Shown here: in pieces, positions 5,782 to 6,380 of the stretch | Position numbering within the stretch: position 1 is the first letter of the stretch | How the letters are laid out: each line of letters begins with the position of its first letter | Assembly (NCBI GenBank): GCA_023436495.1 | Contig: JAEZIT010000112.1 | Span: 1 to 6,380, forward strand | Direction of reading: 5' to 3' | Length of the DNA stretch: 6,380 nt | Source of the DNA: Acidobacteriota bacterium | GTDB lineage: Bacteria; Acidobacteriota; Blastocatellia; Pyrinomonadales; Pyrinomonadaceae | The notes under the pieces: model-generated | Databases searched by the model: none | What the model saw: the letters and a program-made list of their open reading frames with translations, nothing else | What the model was told of the DNA's origin: nothing | Translations under genes and position numbers: made by a program

Positions 5782-6156
5782 TCATAATCTCTCCATGATG
5801 CGCCTTATTGTCGCCGGATTTATTGGCCCATTAATTTCTGGGCTGCTTAAGTCAAAAATTGCGTCCCGTACTTTATCACTTTCAATTAAGAAAGAATCTG
5901 ATAGCTCTATCAGATTCGCGAGATAATTCAAGTGCCATTCATTGGCTTGTCCGCGTAAGTAGCTTTCACAGAGCAGTCGCACATCGGCGCTTGTGACAAG
6001 GTAGCTGAAATTATTATTAGCTCCAAATACAGGTGCGGAGCCCCCAGACTTACCGAGGGCAACTTTGTAATTTTCGACTTCCGCTCCGATTTCCGCTATA
6101 AGATCAGATGCGCCAATCTCATTCAAAAAGAATCGCTTTAGGCTATACAAATCCAT
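5782..6156 (-). CDS. Small cytosolic protein, probable immunity protein of the adjacent RHS-type toxin
   Basis: From the ATG at 6156 the product is 124 residues, without signal peptide or membrane segment. It opens MDLYSLKRFFLNEIGASDLI, is mainly helical and rather acidic, and has the ordered pattern ADVRLLCESYLRGQANEWHL, ELSDSF, VRDAIFDLSSPEINGPI. This layout is typical of small immunity proteins, but I cannot name a family. A GTG at 6190-6192 would add 12 residues and overlap the upstream gene by 29 bases. I prefer the ATG, which lies 7 bases after that gene's TAA and suits translational coupling; neither start has a strong Shine-Dalgarno. The pairing with the upstream 3' end gives the usual toxin-then-immunity order. 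It also carries an 11-bp perfect inverted repeat inside the coding sequence (5894-5917). Confidence 0.75.
   Translation of the reverse strand: MDLYSLKRFFLNEIGASDLIAEIGAEVENYKVALGKSGGSAPVFGANNNFSYLVTSADVRLLCESYLRGQANEWHLNYLANLIELSDSFLIESDKVRDAIFDLSSPEINGPINPATIRRIMERL
5894..5917. repeat. 11-bp perfect inverted repeat inside the immunity-like gene
   Basis: GAATCTGATAG (5894-5904) is followed after two bases (CT) by its exact reverse complement CTATCAGATTC (5907-5917). It encodes part of the LIELSDSF segment on the - strand, so codon constraint did not prevent it. As RNA it would fold into a tight 10-bp hairpin with a 4-nt loop. No T run follows. It could be chance, a regulatory hairpin or a binding palindrome. 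Confidence 0.5.
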
Positions 6157-6163
6157 ATTCAGT

Positions 6164-6380
6164 TTATTCTGGAGGTCTGCCTTCCGGTCCACCGCTCAAA
6201 GGTTTCCTGTGTTGGAACTTATTCGCTCTGTCGTAAGAATCCTTATAGGTTCTAATCGTTCGCCCGTCTTTCGTTTTAATAGTTACGTATTCTGCTCTGC
6301 TCTGGCCAGGATCTCTACCAGGCCTCACCTCCACCTCCTTTGAAAATTTGCTGCCGACGGTCGTTGTCGTCTTTGTTTTG
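6164..6380 (-). CDS. C-terminal end of a probable RHS-type polymorphic toxin (5' part outside window)
   Basis: A frame open from the right edge gives 71 codons and a TAA at 6164-6166. It is too short to stand out as an ORF in this window, but it looks coding: KTKTTTTVGSKFSKEVEVRP, then SRAEYVTIKTKDGRTIRTYK, then DSYDRANKFQHRKPLSGGPE and a final RPPE. It is basic and hydrophilic, as expected of a nuclease- or RNA-targeting tip, but no catalytic motif of a named toxin family is visible. Its stop is 7 bases before the ATG of the small cytosolic gene, the standard toxin-immunity order. The RHS remnants downstream make an rhs-CT the most likely parent, either the active rhs gene to the right or another displaced cassette. 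No RHS core motif lies in the visible part, so membership is inferred from context. Confidence 0.65.
   Translation of the reverse strand, partial: KTKTTTTVGSKFSKEVEVRPGRDPGQSRAEYVTIKTKDGRTIRTYKDSYDRANKFQHRKPLSGGPEGRPPE

Noticed and set aside
6157..6192. GTG start for the immunity-like gene
   Set aside because: It would overlap the toxin end by 29 bases and lacks a good ribosome site. The ATG at 6156, just after the toxin stop, is more natural, though the longer form is not excluded.

Overview
The window looks like a chromosomal piece of a moderately GC-rich, Gram-negative-type bacterium. The style of the GC-rich genes (a GltD/FNR-type oxidoreductase end, a large secreted Ig-like protein, YD-repeat/RHS core fragments) suggests Acidobacteriota, perhaps Blastocatellia/Pyrinomonadales. 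That placement is inference from remembered family resemblance; no marker gene is present.

Left half (1-3330, + strand, GC-rich): the 3' end of a large flavin oxidoreductase gene that is open through the left edge, closed by a hairpin terminator at 1088-1132. Next comes a 705-residue exported protein with an Ig-like beta-sandwich region and no known function. A short intergenic stretch (3331-3537) holds a REP-like set of three small hairpins, a palindromic element and a strong bidirectional terminator (3490-3518) that separates the two convergent halves.

Right half (3538-6380, all coding on the - strand, mixed composition): this reads as a decayed RHS polymorphic-toxin locus. In the direction of transcription (right to left) it contains: the C-terminal 71 codons of an unrecognised protein, probably an RHS toxin tip, running off the right edge; a small cytosolic helical protein directly behind it, probably its immunity protein; a GC-rich piece of RHS core (GRFTSPDEF to SLNKY) fused to about 25 foreign codons; a 169-residue exported protein; 240 bp of unexplained sequence; a 159-residue exported protein; two further RHS core pieces joined out of frame (YD-repeat NRLQPTQIALG to KITVPG, then VDPQRINLYVYVRNNPL to DSTG); and a 154-residue exported protein with a carboxypeptidase-regulatory-like domain, whose Shine-Dalgarno sequence and first codons overlap the end of the last RHS fragment.

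The RHS fragments are not parts of one gene read in order. They are separate 3' ends, each followed by a small gene. This is the layout expected of displaced ('orphan') rhs-CT/immunity cassettes left behind when a full-length rhs gene upstream acquired new tips. The complete rhs gene would lie to the right of the window. The most interesting points are that three of the four small downstream genes encode exported proteins, and that the RHS remnants lack most or all of a toxin domain while the small genes stay intact.
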